Part shown: piece after piece, positions 42,360-54,949 of the stretch
Layout: each line of letters opens with the position of its first letter
How positions within the stretch are numbered: position 1 is the first letter of the stretch
Assembly (NCBI GenBank): GCA_037043015.1
Contig: CM073324.1
Span: 23,824,097 to 23,888,096 of the forward strand
Length of the DNA stretch: 64,000 nt
DNA from: Bryum argenteum
Lineage: Eukaryota > Streptophyta > Bryopsida > Bryales > Bryaceae
Direction: 5' to 3'
Position numbers and translations under genes: made by a program
Notes under the pieces: generated by a model
Seen by the model: the letters and a program-made list of their open reading frames with translations, nothing else
Database searches by the model: none
What the model was told of the DNA's origin: nothing

Positions 42360-43667
42360 TCATGTACTCGGATGGTTTTTTTTCTTTCTATATTCAACAA
42401 GTGCTAACTACCTCGAGCGACCAAGTGAAGGCGGCTCCCATGTGGGCATCAACTGCAATTGAAGTTCAACTTCCAACAACAACGTTATCCATCGCGACCA
42501 AAAAGTTCTAAATTGGTCTGTATGTACATTATTTTACAGATTTCCTTTTTGGGTACCAAAAAAGTTGAGATTGAGAGTATCCCTTTCAAACAAATTATCC
42601 GTCTCATTTCATCGCTTTATTGAATCTATGTGCATTTAAAAATTCTTCATTTGCTCAAATGGGGAAAATTTAGGTCCTCGAGATAGAATTAGTCATGGCA
42701 ATCCAATTCTCCATCCTTGTCCATCATTTCAATTAAGAGTAAAAGGAGGTTTGTTGCGCAAAGTCTTTGAATCTAAGAAGGTGGTACATTGCACCTAATA
42801 AACCATTTTGGTATACGACTATTTTTGTTGGTAAACAACCTCAAATACCTCCATAGGCAAGCCGCCATACATTTTGAGTGAGGTCACATTTTATTCGATA
42901 TTGAAAGATTTAAAGCACATGCGCAAGAAGATGAGTTCCTATTGCATATAAAATATTCTAGTCGGGAAATGGGAACACATACAATTTATGTGTCGGAAGG
43001 AATTGGGCGGCCTCACACATGAACATATAAAAGTGACAATAGGCACATGTGGTGCGTAACTTACTCTTTTTTGGGGCGCCATCAATCATAAATATATGCA
43101 GCCTTCCTCAATGAAAACGGAGGGCAGTACGTAAGGGAGAGTGCTCAAAAATGGCTCAAATTTTAGAGTTTTTAATTGAGATAATAGTGGAAGTAATTTT
43201 CATGCATGGGGAAAGTTAGTGGAATACCAGTCATAGTGGATTCATGATTTTTGGACTCTTCTACAATCAGCTATGAATTTTTGAAGGTGGTCTTATAGGT
43301 TTTTCTGAATAATTTTGCACCCTATAATGTTTGTTGTGAGTACATGCTACTGTTGAGTGAAGAAGCTATTATGTACCTTTGGGTGAAGAAGCCTAGTGCT
43401 CCATTATTGGTACTGCTCCAGTTTTGAGCACTCTATCTTAGTTGATCTTTGAGAGAAATTTCTTCTTTACTTGGACGCCGCTTATGACTAGTCAAGCAAT
43501 GGTTTTTGACACGGAAATGTATTTAAAGAGAAAATGTGAGCAACAAAATAAAATGTATGCACAATCCTCACATAGTTTCATATTTGTGATTCATGCATAA
43601 TTTCTCTTGATAAGCATGAATACGCAAATGTGGCCACGGAGGGCTCGTTGGTCGTTCTAGGGTTAAG
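42360..43667. other. no gene seen
   Basis: AT-rich DNA with short frames only. A segment near 43120-43225 (GGGAGAGTGCTCAAAAATGG) resembles, inverted, DNA near 34150-34250, and so is another dispersed repeat. Confidence 0.4.
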
Positions 43668-43671
43668 TTAA

Positions 43672-43910
43672 CCCCTAAATTTCCTTGTTGCAAAACGGTC
43701 TAAGTCACAAAATTTGACCTTCCTTTAGATTAAGCTCAAAATATTTCAATCTAAGCATTATTTAAAAGATTTAACCGTAAGATCTCAAATTTCACTTGAC
43801 ATTCTTCATACATACCAAATTTAAACCGTTCATTCTTCCTCATTTGTGAGATTATAATGGTCAAAGCTGGCTGAAATTTTCTCCTGCGGGAACTTCCAAA
43901 ACCCGTTTCG
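43672..43910 (+). mobile_element. TTAA-type ~260-bp family, 3'-truncated copy
   Basis: Begins TTAA then CCCCTAAATTTCCTTG and follows the 41157 element closely to AACCCGTTTCG, where similarity stops, about 25 bp before the expected end. Confidence 0.8.
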
Positions 43911-43914
43911 TTCA

Positions 43915-45730
43915 TCATAATTGTTGAAAGAAGTAACACCGATCATCATGTATTAGGTTACCTTCAATAATGACACAAATTTCAACATGGTGAATTGGTA
44001 GTGAAGTTAGTTTTGTAAGCAATTTTGTGTGTATAGGTTAAAAAAAAAACGCTTGACTTATCAAAATCATCATGTTTGGACCCTTTCAAAATTTGCTCTG
44101 AATTTTTGAAGTTGAACTTGTAGGTGATCCTAAAATGGTGCAGATGAGAATGTTTACGGTGAGCATTGAAAATCACCCTTCAAATCTATCATGTACCTCC
44201 TTGCAACGTTCACCATAGTAGTCCATTCTAACTTCTAGGCCATGTGGTACAAGGTGGTTACATCAACCCCTATCGATCTTTGTAGACGTTTTTGAAGCTC
44301 AAAATCTGAAAAACCACATTATTTTACCGAGGTTATAGTACCCAAAATTAAAAGAACATATTGTTCTAAGATCATTTGCAATTCAAAATACCTTCTCAAT
44401 GTTCCTTCTACCTATTCAAGAGATCCAAAAATTACAACACTTCTACAACAACTCAAACCAAGTACCATGGTAATAATAATAAACTCATGTTTTAGACGCG
44501 GATACCGCTTGCGTGTCAAAACTCCCATAAAAAACGATATTGCGCAATTTTCACATCATGTACAACATGGTCCTCGCGTGCAATTTCATTTCACCGATGG
44601 CGAATCAATCGCATGATTTTGAGTGATTCATGTGGCTCCTCATGCAACAACAATATACATCAAATGTAAACTTTCAAGTACTAATATTTTTTCACTCGAT
44701 TGTCATTGTCAGGTTGTCGTATTCTTTAGGGTACAAATGGCGAGCTTCTTACAATTTGGGGACTCGTCCCCACCAACGAGTAAAAGTAACTCCTGCGTGG
44801 TCATCATTCATAAGATTCAATAAATCCGCCCGCTATAATTATTATGGCCTTTGGATCTCGGAACACCACAAACCGGGGTCGGCCTCTTGCGTGGTGGTTG
44901 GAAGGCGGCGCACCACTTTCGAGTGGCGAAATGCTTTTGACCATTTAGAGGCTAGAGAATGATTGCGGAATCATGTTTTGTGAAAAAAATTGTTTGAAGA
45001 TCATGTTTTCACAATGGAGGGAGGAGGACACTTGGGCGTAGAGTTGGATTTGTAAATTTGGGTAGTTTTCACCATTGCAAGGCAATTATTTGTAGTCAAG
45101 AGATTTTTTTGTCAATTTTTTTTTTGTGTAAGGGTGTTTTCGAGATGAAGATGATATTTTTTTATTGTGGTTGCTATGCTGGTAGTTTTGCTCCAAAGTA
45201 AAAATGATGAATCTTGTAATCTGATTTCAGTACTCATATGTTATGATTTCACAATTTATGAGGCTTTGATGTACGCTAAATAAGTTAGGACGTTTAGGGG
45301 TTAAAGTTGCCAAAGTCTTCTCTATCTTTACTTATCATGTATCACACCTTTTCCAAATCAAAAATGTTGATGATATGTTCTTCAATCTAGCTTTTGTATA
45401 CACCTTATGCTCAACAAACATCTTTTCTTTGGAAATGTTCTTATATATTGCAATTCTATGAATTGTTACAATATAATGCCACTATTATACAAGGTGAAAA
45501 GTTTGATCAACAACAAAGAAACCCGTATTTGTACACTATCTCAATCTTGATGCAATCACTTTGAGTTGTTATATGAGAATCATAATATGAAAAAGGAATT
45601 GTCACTAACACAAGAATGGAAATATGGCCTGCATACACCCCACAAGTACACCCATAGTGACACACTACACCCACAATACACCCGAGTTGGAGTGTAGTGT
45701 GCCACTACGGGTATGTACGCAAACCATGTT
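43915..45730. other. intergenic, relic repeats, no supported gene
   Basis: 45060-45300 is a decayed relative of the 607-bp family ending TTTAGGGGTTAA (45291-45302). An open frame at 44630-44962 has no recognisable domain. 45640-45715 has an imperfect hairpin of ACACCC/GGGTAT arms. Confidence 0.4.
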
Positions 45731-45731
45731 T

Positions 45732-45961
45732 CCACTACACTAAATTTGATAATTAGTGTTAGATTATCATAAGATTTGAAAATGCTATAAGTTTTTACTT
45801 TTGTTTTAAAAAATTTACCAAGAGCATCGATTCTGATACTATATAAGGGACCCCCATCTTGGCCAATATAATGGGTAAAAATTATTGAACAACAGTAAAA
45901 ACTTATAACATGTTTATGTAAATTAGTGTATCTAACACTAATTATCAAATTTAGTGTAGTG
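45732..45961 (+). mobile_element. 230-bp MITE with 32-bp inverted ends, copy 2
   Basis: Starts CACTACACTAAATTTGATAA and ends with the inverted equivalent; the ends are perfect over about 31 bp. The relative at 3364-3590 is inverted and older. Non-coding. Ends allow a reading with a TA duplication or a CACTA-like terminus. Confidence 0.82.
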
Positions 45962-46319
45962 TGAGTTTTGAACTTATTGTTGTATTTAGGCCTACATTTG
46001 CATTCAAACATCCAAGTGCAAATAAATTTCTAGTTTCTTTGGCGGTTAAAAAATACCAAAATAACTTGGTGAGTGTGTAAAGAATATAAGAATTTTTTTC
46101 TGACAAGGCAAATGCCATGCAACACAATGTGGTAATAATGTATGTTACAAGTAACCAAATTCCAAGCAAGGACCCACTTCACATTCCTTTAATTGAAGGT
46201 TTCAAGGGGATGTTTCTATGGATAACTACAGATCCAGTTGAACCACCTCAATTTAGCCATACCATAGGCCCACCCATGAAATGCACTTATCATTGCTAGG
46301 GTACCAATTTTGGACTTAA

Positions 46320-46572
46320 CCCCTAAAGATCCTTGATACAAAATTGCCTAAATTAGAGAAATGACCTTTGTTCACTTCAAGCCAAAAAAAAAAAACTCAA
46401 TCTAAGTAGCTTCTACTGTAGGATCTTGAAGTTCTCTTACTTTTTCACCGGCAAGTGAAATATGAACCGTAGATTCTTTTTCATTTGTGAGATTACGATG
46501 GTCAAAGTTGGCTGATTTTTTCCCTTGCGAGCACCCCGGAAAACCATTTTGGCTTTCTTGGATCTTTAGGGG
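46320..46572 (+). mobile_element. TTAA-type ~253-bp element, uninterrupted copy
   Basis: The ends CCCCTAAAGATCC and GGATCTTTAGGGG lie between TTAA (46316-46319) and ATAA (46573-46576). This is the uninterrupted counterpart of 40997-41515. Confidence 0.82.
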
Positions 46573-47649
46573 ATAACTTGGCATTTTTATCATCCTCAAA
46601 TACTAGAGTGAACTATGTTCATTGCTAGAATGTGGTGTTAAAAAAGCTCGGTGAAGTGGGATTACGTTCCAAAAGTATGATTTACATACGCTATATAATA
46701 GTGTAGGTCGTAATACTCACAACGACATTCTTCTATATTGCAAGAATCCATACGTATGTTTTGAGTTTGTTTTGTATTATTAAAAATGTGTTAAAAAAAA
46801 TAATTCGTTTCATTTTGGTTCGTCTACTCATAATTAAAGAATGTCTTGTACCACCAAGCTTAGTGGAAATACCACACTATTCCAATAATATAGAAAGTGC
46901 AAATTAGAGATTAAGAGTGAATGGTGCATTTTCTTACTCTCAATTTTCGCACATGAGACATATGTAATACCATCTTCGGCTAAATCTACGAAAATGGTAG
47001 GAATTTGGACACTTGAAGTTCTCATCAACTCCACAACATACTTCAATATTGAAACAACAAAGCCTACTCATTCACATTCACTCTACGATGAAAAATGTTA
47101 CAAAACATGTCGTGTCTTGCCAATTTTATTTTCCCATGGTCTACAACATACAAACAATTTGTTTTTGCCATGGCTTCTTAACTCTAGTATAAGAAATAGA
47201 CGGAAAGAGAACCGCGGAAAATATATGGAAAAAACATCCAAGCTTTGTGGAGGAAAAAGGTGAGAAAATATTGTAGTCAAATACGTGTGGTTGCACATAA
47301 GCCTCCCCTCCAATTGGTGAGACGTGCACAACTTCCGAGCCAAAGCATGTGATGGGGGGGTAGCATGCAATGAGAATGATACTCCATGTATGATTCTCAA
47401 TCATGACCGGTCGACCCCACCAAGGAGGATGTTTGTTTTGCCAACTAAGCTCCTCGCAAAGGGAATGTAAGGTTGGTGTGATCAAAGCCGGGGTCAAGCG
47501 AATTATTCATTGGATTTTGGCTCATGTCTATCCTTAAGTGAGTGGAGGCATGGCGGTCATTTCCTACGACATGAGCTTAGCGGAAATTGTTGGACTAGGG
47601 TAACTTGTACCTAGAAGTGGCCATGTTTTTAACAATCAAATGTTTTTAA

Positions 47650-47895
47650 CCCCTAACTTTCCTTAAAACCCGAAATAGGATTTGGAGGTTCCCGCAAGAG
47701 AAAAACTCAGCCAACTTTGACCATTATAAGCTCACAAATGAGGAAGAATGAACGGTTCAAATTTGGTATGTGAGAAGAATGTCAAGTGAACTTTGAGATC
47801 TTACGGTTGAATCTTTTGAATAATGCTTAGATTGAGATTTTTTGAGCGTAATCTAAAGGAAGGTCAATTTTTATGACTTAGACCTTTTTGCAACA
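47650..47895 (-). mobile_element. TTAA-type ~260-bp family, truncated inverse copy
   Basis: TTAA then CCCCTAACTTTCC at 47646-47662, followed by the family sequence in inverse orientation, ending at TTGCAACAA without its other terminus. Confidence 0.78.
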
Positions 47896-47899
47896 ATGT

Positions 47900-50185
47900 A
47901 AATAAAATGTGGAGATGGTTACATGAAAGGATCAAAAGCAGAGAATGACTCATCTTGATAGTTGTTATTTACTTCGAACAATATGACTACATCCACAGTC
48001 ATGTTACCCTAAAATTAGTTGTAGTGACTATCAGTGGGTGTGATTACCAAACCAAGTTTAGATTAAAGATCATTGATTGCAAAATCATCATACCCTACGC
48101 ACGAATCAAATTGCACAAATGTGAAGGAAAAAATGAAATTTGTCGTTGTGTAAGCGACTCAAACCCCTTATAATCCTATGTGGAAATCGAAATACTACAT
48201 AGGGTAAGCGAAATTTGGCTAATGGGTTTTATTTCTTAGACGTAAATTGGCCAAGTTTCACCACTAGGTTCAAATTTGGAATGAATATCTTAAAGTGCGA
48301 GCACCACATAGGGTGGCCTTTAGTGCATACCAAGTTCTAATTAGGTTATGCCAAATGTTCTATGACCTAATAAGATTCAGGGCGGCTGGTTGGGGTGAAA
48401 GGGGTTTTAGTGAATTTGTGTCCGATGCTGTTGGTCAATATGCATCCACTGCCCACCTGACTCCCACTTGAATGCCATTATGTATGGCTCACCATGCTCG
48501 GGAATCACATTCCCGTATGTCATAGGCCCGTTCGACACTTGGATGTCGAATTTCTTATCTTATTTTTAGGATGTTCAATTCCGCGATTGGGTGTTCGTGT
48601 AGATGCCGAGTTTTTTGAGTTATTCTTGAAAATGTAATTTTTGGAATTCTTGGTAAATTTGATTCAATTTCAAGATGCGTTGAATTGGCCTCAAGTTGTC
48701 GGGTCTCATTTCTATGCTTTGCCCTCAAAAGTGCTAAATTTCAATACAAGATGATAAGTATTATTCTATGATGTGTTTTGAATTTTGTATTCGTAGGATC
48801 TAGTTCCTAACTTGTGCATGTTCCTGTACTCTTGATCTTAAACTCAAATTCTTCATTGTATGTGGAATCATAATGTTAGAAGTTTTTATTTAATATATTC
48901 TATTTTTATTAATTTTGTCTTTTTTCTTTTTTGTCTTTTTTTTGCTTTTTTTAGTCTTTTCTGTATTCGTCATTTTTATTTCCTCTTTTGTTCCTTCTGT
49001 TTTTTTCCATCTTTTGCTCTAAGGACCGGAAGTAGTGTTTTGAGGGCCAAAAACATCATCCTAAAAGCTCAAATAATTTGAGGCTCTTCCACTAGTAGAA
49101 ACATTGTTGTTTAGTATAATGTGTCTGAAATGACATAAAAGATTTACATAAGCAAACTGTAGGGCACTATACAAAAATGTCTAGCTTTATAGTGTACGCA
49201 TTAAGCAAAATGCAAGCCTACCTCAAGTTAACGACCTAATTGGGCTTCTTTTAATTTAGGAGTTAAAATGGTTGAAGTTGCGACTTCACAAATACTATAT
49301 TAGAAAAGCTCTTACATGGGGAGTCCAAGCCATAAAATCTCTAGTTTCACTCAGATTCCAAGCCTAAATCGCTCAATGGGCCACTTCAAGAACACATTAC
49401 GATATTATCAAAAATATTATAAGAACCAATTTCCGGTATGTAAAGTCCTTTGGTCCTTCTTGAAAAGGAAAAACAACCCTATGCAACCACTTTGTAAATT
49501 CCATATTTTTGGGTTGTTCATAAGATCATATTTCTGCAAAATAATGTTCCTATAATAAATGGAGCAACAACCCTAGGGTCTTGCATTGGCCTTAAATTCT
49601 TGTAGCTACCATGAACTTTTTGCTAAAACCTTACTAAAGTTGACGGTCGCGTTTGGTGTTTAAGTCATTGTACCACCTAAAATTGCAATCCAAATAAGTC
49701 GTGTTTCAATTCATGACCTCTTTAATATTTTATATCTTTGGTTGCTTTAGCTGAAATGAATGCACAAAATGAAATAGCTAAGAAGTTCTTAGGGTTGCTT
49801 CTACACTATTGACCAAGAGCCATGACCATGAAATATAAACTATGCAATTTTCACCGGCTTGGTGTAAAGTGAATTTAAACCAAGACAAGTTTAGGCTCAA
49901 ATTTTTTATAAAAATCCTCATCATTCTCTCCTTTGCCCTCCCCTTTTTCCTCCTTTCTCTTAAAATAATTGAACACTAGCCATACTGTAAAGCACCACTC
50001 AAAAATTCCAACAGTTTGCAAATTAGATTCTATTGTAGGTTCCAAAATTCGGTTTGGCTTTATGCAAGTATTCAATTTCCGTGTGTCACAGCCTGTGGAC
50101 TTGAAAACTGTCTGAAAGGAAGTGAATTTCAAAGACCCCCTCAATGATGCATTTGATGCCATGGATCTATATATTAGAATATATG

Positions 50186-50216
<31 letters not shown>

Positions 50217-50229
50217 CTCCTTCAAATCT
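47900..50229. other. no supported gene
   Basis: AT-rich DNA. A T-rich tract at 48890-49020 gives spurious Phe-rich frames. CACTAGTAGAAA at 49090 resembles one end of a CACTA-type element, but no partner was found nearby. Confidence 0.4.
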
Positions 50230-50233
50230 TTAA

Positions 50234-50493
50234 CCCTTAAATTTCCTTGTTGCAAAACGGTCGTAGTCACAAAATTTGACCTTCCTTTAGATTAAGCTCA
50301 AAAAATCTCAATCTAAGCATTATTTAAAAGATTCAACCATAAGATCTCAAAGTTCAGTGGACATTCTTCTTACATACCGAATTTGAATTGTTCATTCTTC
50401 CTCATTTGTAAGATTATAATGGTCAAAGTTGGTTGACTTTTTTCTCCTGGGGAACCTCCAAAACCCGTTTTGGGTTTTTAGGAGAGTTAGGGT
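50234..50493 (+). mobile_element. TTAA-type ~260-bp family, copy with decayed end
   Basis: TTAA then CCCTTAAATTTCC at 50230-50246. The family sequence runs to GAGAGTTAGGGTTTAA, so both TTAA sites are kept. An A tract of about 24 bp lies just upstream at 50192-50215. Confidence 0.8.
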
Positions 50494-50499
50494 TTAAGA

Positions 50500-51487
50500 T
50501 GTCCATTTTAGAGACATTGACAGGTTGTCTGTTGCTATTAAACATTGCTCTAAGTCCATTCCTTTCTTATACACATTTTTTTCTTTCTTGAATTAGATTC
50601 GAGAGAACCTACTGGACAATTATAACAAGACTAAGTGAGTAGACCATTGAAAAGTGAGAGATAACATTGACAGTTTGCAAAACCTTCACGCTGCTTCGCA
50701 GCCAAACCAAGAAACAAAAACATCGTAGTGTTAAGCCAGCTTAAATTACGCTATTTTTTCTTAATAATACAAACAGTGGCTATCTATATATTGGCCTGCG
50801 TAGCTCAGAGTGAAACTAAAACTTAATTCTCACATAGTGATAACCTACGAGAGGGTCAAAATAATCTAATAAGAGAGATTAGAATGTACCCATGTCCCCC
50901 GGCTACATCCCGATTCCTATATTGCCCTTTTATAATATAATACCCAACCACTATTAATCATATAACACCTCCAACGTGTAATCCCTCTAGCCAAGGGACC
51001 CTATCAATGTGGACCACCCCGGCTACCATGACCACCCGGACTACCATAACCACCCGCGACCCAATTTGTGTTATCAATTTTAGATTATTTTTTTTAAAAA
51101 ATCGATTGGACTAAAAGGCAACGACCATGGCATTCATGCATACGGCGAGGGAGTGAGGGGTGGGTCGGGTCGATGCTTGCGTGGGGCATGCCTTTCCGAC
51201 GGACGGAATGGCTGGTCAGGTGAGGTACCATTAGTATGGTCAAGTAGTACTTCTGAGGACACAGACGCTGTCCTCGCTGCTCCCATGCTTTCCGGGGTTG
51301 GCCACCTTTCTCCATCATCGGGTCCATTCACACCATCACTGCGCGCTCCTCACTTTCAAAGGACTTCTCATTTCAATTCTAAGCAATTAATCTCTCCCCC
51401 TACTTTTTCAAGTATTTGAATATGAAAAATGAACCACATGTTTGTGTTGATATCGTTTCAAAAAAAATAAAAAATAAAAATAAAAAT

Positions 51488-51551
<64 letters not shown>

Positions 51552-52600
51552 AAAAAAATTTGAAATAACAGTACAACTGTATGTACTTCCGGGTGGTTAA
51601 TGTTGAAAAACTTGTACCTTTGCGTGGAATTAGCCATCTCCATTCCAACATTGTGTCCATGAGGAGTTGCGCGGAAGGGAGAACATTCCTTAGGGATGTT
51701 GCGACCAATTTTAAGACTAATTTGACCATTAAAACGAAAGCTCAACTCCTTTGAGACTAACTTGGATCTCTAATACGAATTTAGCATTCACACTAGTAGA
51801 AAAGTTGTGCTTTATGATTGGTTCACAATGACTCAAACTAGGCATCAAGTGCCATTTATGATTGGTTTGGGATTTTGAACAAGTCATAAGCACAATTTTT
51901 GGGTAATGCGATCAAACTTACCAAAGTGTAGGATTTCTACATATTGAATAGTGTCCACCCTCAACAGGGGGAAGTAGTATTGTTCCAATTTCCCCTTGTC
52001 TAGTGGTCATAGTTTCTATCTATCTACATATTGATAAAGTATACAACATGGTTCAAACTTGTGGATCATGAATCATGCAAGAGGAAAATAACGGAAAGAA
52101 TGCCGCACGGTGTTTGCCGATGAAATACACACATAAAAACCCCACGTTCAAACACCAAGGTAGTAGAGTCAAAATTGTTTACTTGTACAAGGGTACTCCG
52201 TATTTTCTGCCAACACAAAAGAAATGTACTCAAGTATTTTGTACCATCACATAATATATTGATATTTTCTAAGTTACCGCGGAGGCCCCGACACATTGCG
52301 CGCCCCTTTCGCCATTGCCAATGAAATAGAGTTTTGAGAATCCATCCTACCATGGCTAGCCAACCCGAGAACCAAAAAATTGTGGTAGCCAACCGGGTCG
52401 GAAAACTTTTGCGCGCATACGAGGTCAATTCAATATACGGTGGCAGGATCATCACACATGGCGACCGCAAGGTACAACTTCATATTAAAAAATGCCATGG
52501 GCCATACAAGCATTGATATCCCATGGATCACACATCATCTAGGAACGTTGAACATGGAGATGAAATCTAGAGAGGGTTGACATGCCAGAAAAACAGCCTT
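50500..52600. other. no supported gene; AT microsatellite
   Basis: Contains a dinucleotide AT tract at about 51490-51547. A short frame at 52352-52516 (EDQ-like start, RAYEVNSIYGGRIITHGDRK) has no family I know and no splice context. The DNA from about 52560 is the promoter region of the plus-strand SAUR. Confidence 0.4.
51490..51547. repeat. (AT)n microsatellite
   Basis: About 58 bp of alternating AT following an A-rich tract. Antisense frames rich in Ile-Tyr are artefacts of it. Confidence 0.9.
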
Positions 52601-52612
52601 TGTATATAAGGC

Positions 52613-52620
52613 AGCCTTCG
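52613..52620 (+). promoter_or_regulatory. TATA box of the plus-strand SAUR gene (candidate)
   Basis: TATATAAG about 890 bp before the SAUR ATG, followed by a CT-rich stretch fit for a start site. A donor-like GTAATTACC at 52782 and an acceptor-like TCTCTATTGCAG ending at 53413 would remove most of the distance as a 5'-UTR intron. Confidence 0.45.
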
Positions 52621-53506
52621 TCTTCCTTGTTTTCCAGAGCATTGTCGTCTTCACCATTTGCCTACTATCGATTTTCATTCTCCTGCATTCGCGGCCGACA
52701 CTATTAGCTATATTGCGAGCTCCAAATCTATTGAAGAGACTGAGAACGGCGAGAACTTCAGTTTGATCCGAATTTCGTGCGGTAATTACCTTGTCTTTTA
52801 GTCGTAAGGGACAGTCTTATAGAATTTTTCTTTACCGAGTGAGGATTGAGATAGTGGAGTGTAGCAAGCGCCGGGGGTTAGGGATTGTATTCCTCCGGGT
52901 TCGCCGCGCGCGCTCCTTGCTTCCGGGAGTGGCGCTGGTGAGGGCGGTTGGTCGAGGTGTTGGAGGCAGGTTGAAGAGTCGTCTGTCTGCTTTGGAGGAT
53001 TAGTAGAATGTGGAAATTCGGTAGCTGTTTCGCTTTTCAACTGTAGCTCCTGTAGGTTGCAAGTTGGCAAGGCGTTTGTGGTGACTTGTTCTTTTTCTTC
53101 GTGAGGATTGAATTTCAAAGTGAATGTACGAGGAAAAACAATATTATATTCTGTCGTTGTGGTCCCTGGCTATAGCATTATACGCGGTGAGGGGAACAAA
53201 AAAGTCTATATGACCTCGCTGGGACTCTTCGGAGACGCCATTATTTTGTTTCGAGCAGCTTTTCTCTCTAAGTGTTTGTCTGCAAGCTCCGAAGCTTTCT
53301 GATCGGATGTATTTCCAAGCAGCAACACTGGATGCGAATGAGCATCGAAGCTCTCTTTCTTTATTCTCAAGTCGCGCACTGTCTAATTTCTTGAATTTTG
53401 CTCTCTATTGCAGACAGAGTTTCGTGTCTGAAGGCTTTGTTGCATCGGAGTAAGAAGAAGTTTTGAACGTTCGTGTTTATTATTAAGGCAACATTTCTTG
53501 ACGAAG

Positions 53507-53977
53507 ATGGCGGCATCGAAGAAGCTTACTAAATTTCTGAAGAAGGTGCTTCATATGTCACCACAGAGCCACAAGCCATCGATCTCTCGGCATTCAAGCG
53601 CGACGTCGAACTCGTTCGATTCTTCGTCTTTAGGAATCAGCTCTGGCCGGTCTTGGGGAAGTATGGCGGCAGACAATCTTCATAGCTACGACAGCGACAC
53701 CGAAGGCGCGTCGTGTGCTCCGCCGGACGTTCCGAGTGGCTGCCTCGCGGTTTACGTCGGCAAGGAGCGACGGAGGTTTGTCATTCCGACGACGTATCTT
53801 ACAAACAACGTCTTTCGGGCGTTGTTGGCGAAGTCGGAAGAAGAGTTCGGTTTCTGCTGTGACGGTGGCCTGCGCATCGCTTGTACTCCTGACGTTTTCG
53901 AGCACTTGTTGTGGTACCTTGAAGGTGCTACCCCGGAGTTTGTGGATGAAATTGAGATCACGAGAGACTCTTTATAA
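53507..53977 (+). CDS. SAUR family auxin-responsive protein (156 aa)
   Basis: Intronless frame from ATG 53507 to TAA. The start MAASKKLTKFLKKVLHM is basic. A Ser-rich linker (residues ~20-60) is followed by the SAUR core: DVPSGCLAVYVGKERRRFVI, then YLTNNVFRALLAKSEEEFGF, then a Gly-x-Leu-x-Ile-x-Cys step and FEHLLWYLE. SAURs act at the plasma membrane, inhibiting PP2C.D phosphatases to promote proton pumping and expansion. The core is complete. The long N-terminal extension is at the upper end of family length. No TGTCTC auxin element is visible close upstream. It converges with the second SAUR at 60569. Confidence 0.92.
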   Translation: MAASKKLTKFLKKVLHMSPQSHKPSISRHSSATSNSFDSSSLGISSGRSWGSMAADNLHSYDSDTEGASCAPPDVPSGCLAVYVGKERRRFVIPTTYLTNNVFRALLAKSEEEFGFCCDGGLRIACTPDVFEHLLWYLEGATPEFVDEIEITRDSL

Positions 53978-54763
53978 TAGGACCAGTAAAATGTTCGCTA
54001 GCATTAGAAGTAAGTAGAATATCATCCTTACAGTGCTGCCACGCCTGACTGCATCTTTTGTGGTGACAAGAGCCTCTTTGATCCCTCCCGGTGTCAGGAT
54101 GTTTGCCCCCGGAGACTCAGTGTGGCAGAATAGAAGGAACCTTTCACTCGTATGTACACTGAACAGGAAGCGTACATTAGATGCCTGTAGCTGATCCATC
54201 ATTGCCGTTGCTGTCACAACCAGTTCGAGCCTGCGCGCCACCAAGAGCTACAATCTACCGGCAGGAGAGCTTTCACAAGTTTTTTACATTCTTCCTCGCA
54301 TTCCCTTGCTTTTGAGCATAAGAATGTTCTGACAAGCTGGTTTCAACGTCAACACAATTTTGTCTCTGGAGCTGATGGACTTCTCTGCAGCGAGCGCATT
54401 CCCTTTTGCTACAGGATGTAATACTAGACGCAAGAGTGTTACGATTCGATGGCACAATTTTGTGAAGAATCTCGTAGAGATAATGATGAATATACGTAGT
54501 TGCAATGGGGATTCAGTCCTCTGTAATGTAGAAGAGAGAGAATATTCCTTGCTAAATTAGAAGTGCATGATGGACCCTCATCCAAGGGGTATGCCTTGTT
54601 GCATGTCATGCAGACTTGGTCTGGCTCTTTTCTCATAAAAGCAAATGCTACTTAGATAGTAGCACAAACTGTTCACTCAACTTTGCTTTGCATCATGTTG
54701 ATGTTTCTTTCTCTAGTTGTTTGCTAGTATAAAATTGTAGCACCTTGATCTTTGTTTCATGTC
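53978..54763. other. 3' flank of the SAUR gene
   Basis: Probable 3' UTR followed by unassigned sequence; overlapping short frames on both strands have no domain. Confidence 0.4.
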
Positions 54764-54946
54764 TATGCTCCCTTTGTCCCAAAATAAGTGTCAGTAGGTT
54801 GTCTCAAATCTGTTCCTTAGTTAGGATGTTTCGTGTCTTATGCTCCCTTTGTCCCAAAATAAGTGTTAGTAGGTTGTCTCAAATCTGTACCTTAGTTAGG
54901 ATGCATGTGACACAACCTCCCTACACTTCTCTTGGGATGGAGGGAG
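54764..54946. mobile_element. Stowaway/mariner-type MITE ends, left end tandemly duplicated
   Basis: TATGCTCCCTTTGTCCCAAA at 54764 is repeated at 54839 as part of a 75-bp tandem duplication. A CTTGGGATGGAGGGAG at 54931-54946 is the inverted equivalent. CTCCCT-x-x-GTCCCAAAATA ends are typical of Stowaway MITEs. A further possible right end, TTAGGGACACAGAGAGTA, lies near 55976-55993. Confidence 0.55.
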
Positions 54947-54949
54947 TTT

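Noticed and set aside
50795..50815. GCGTAGCTCAGAGTG as a tRNA gene
   Set aside because: Only an A-box-like stretch; no B box or cloverleaf follows.
51458..51745. Ile/Tyr-rich minus-strand frames
   Set aside because: Translation of the (AT)n microsatellite.
52798..53118. Frames on both strands between the SAUR TATA box and ATG
   Set aside because: Most likely 5' leader or 5'-UTR intron; no domain in either strand.
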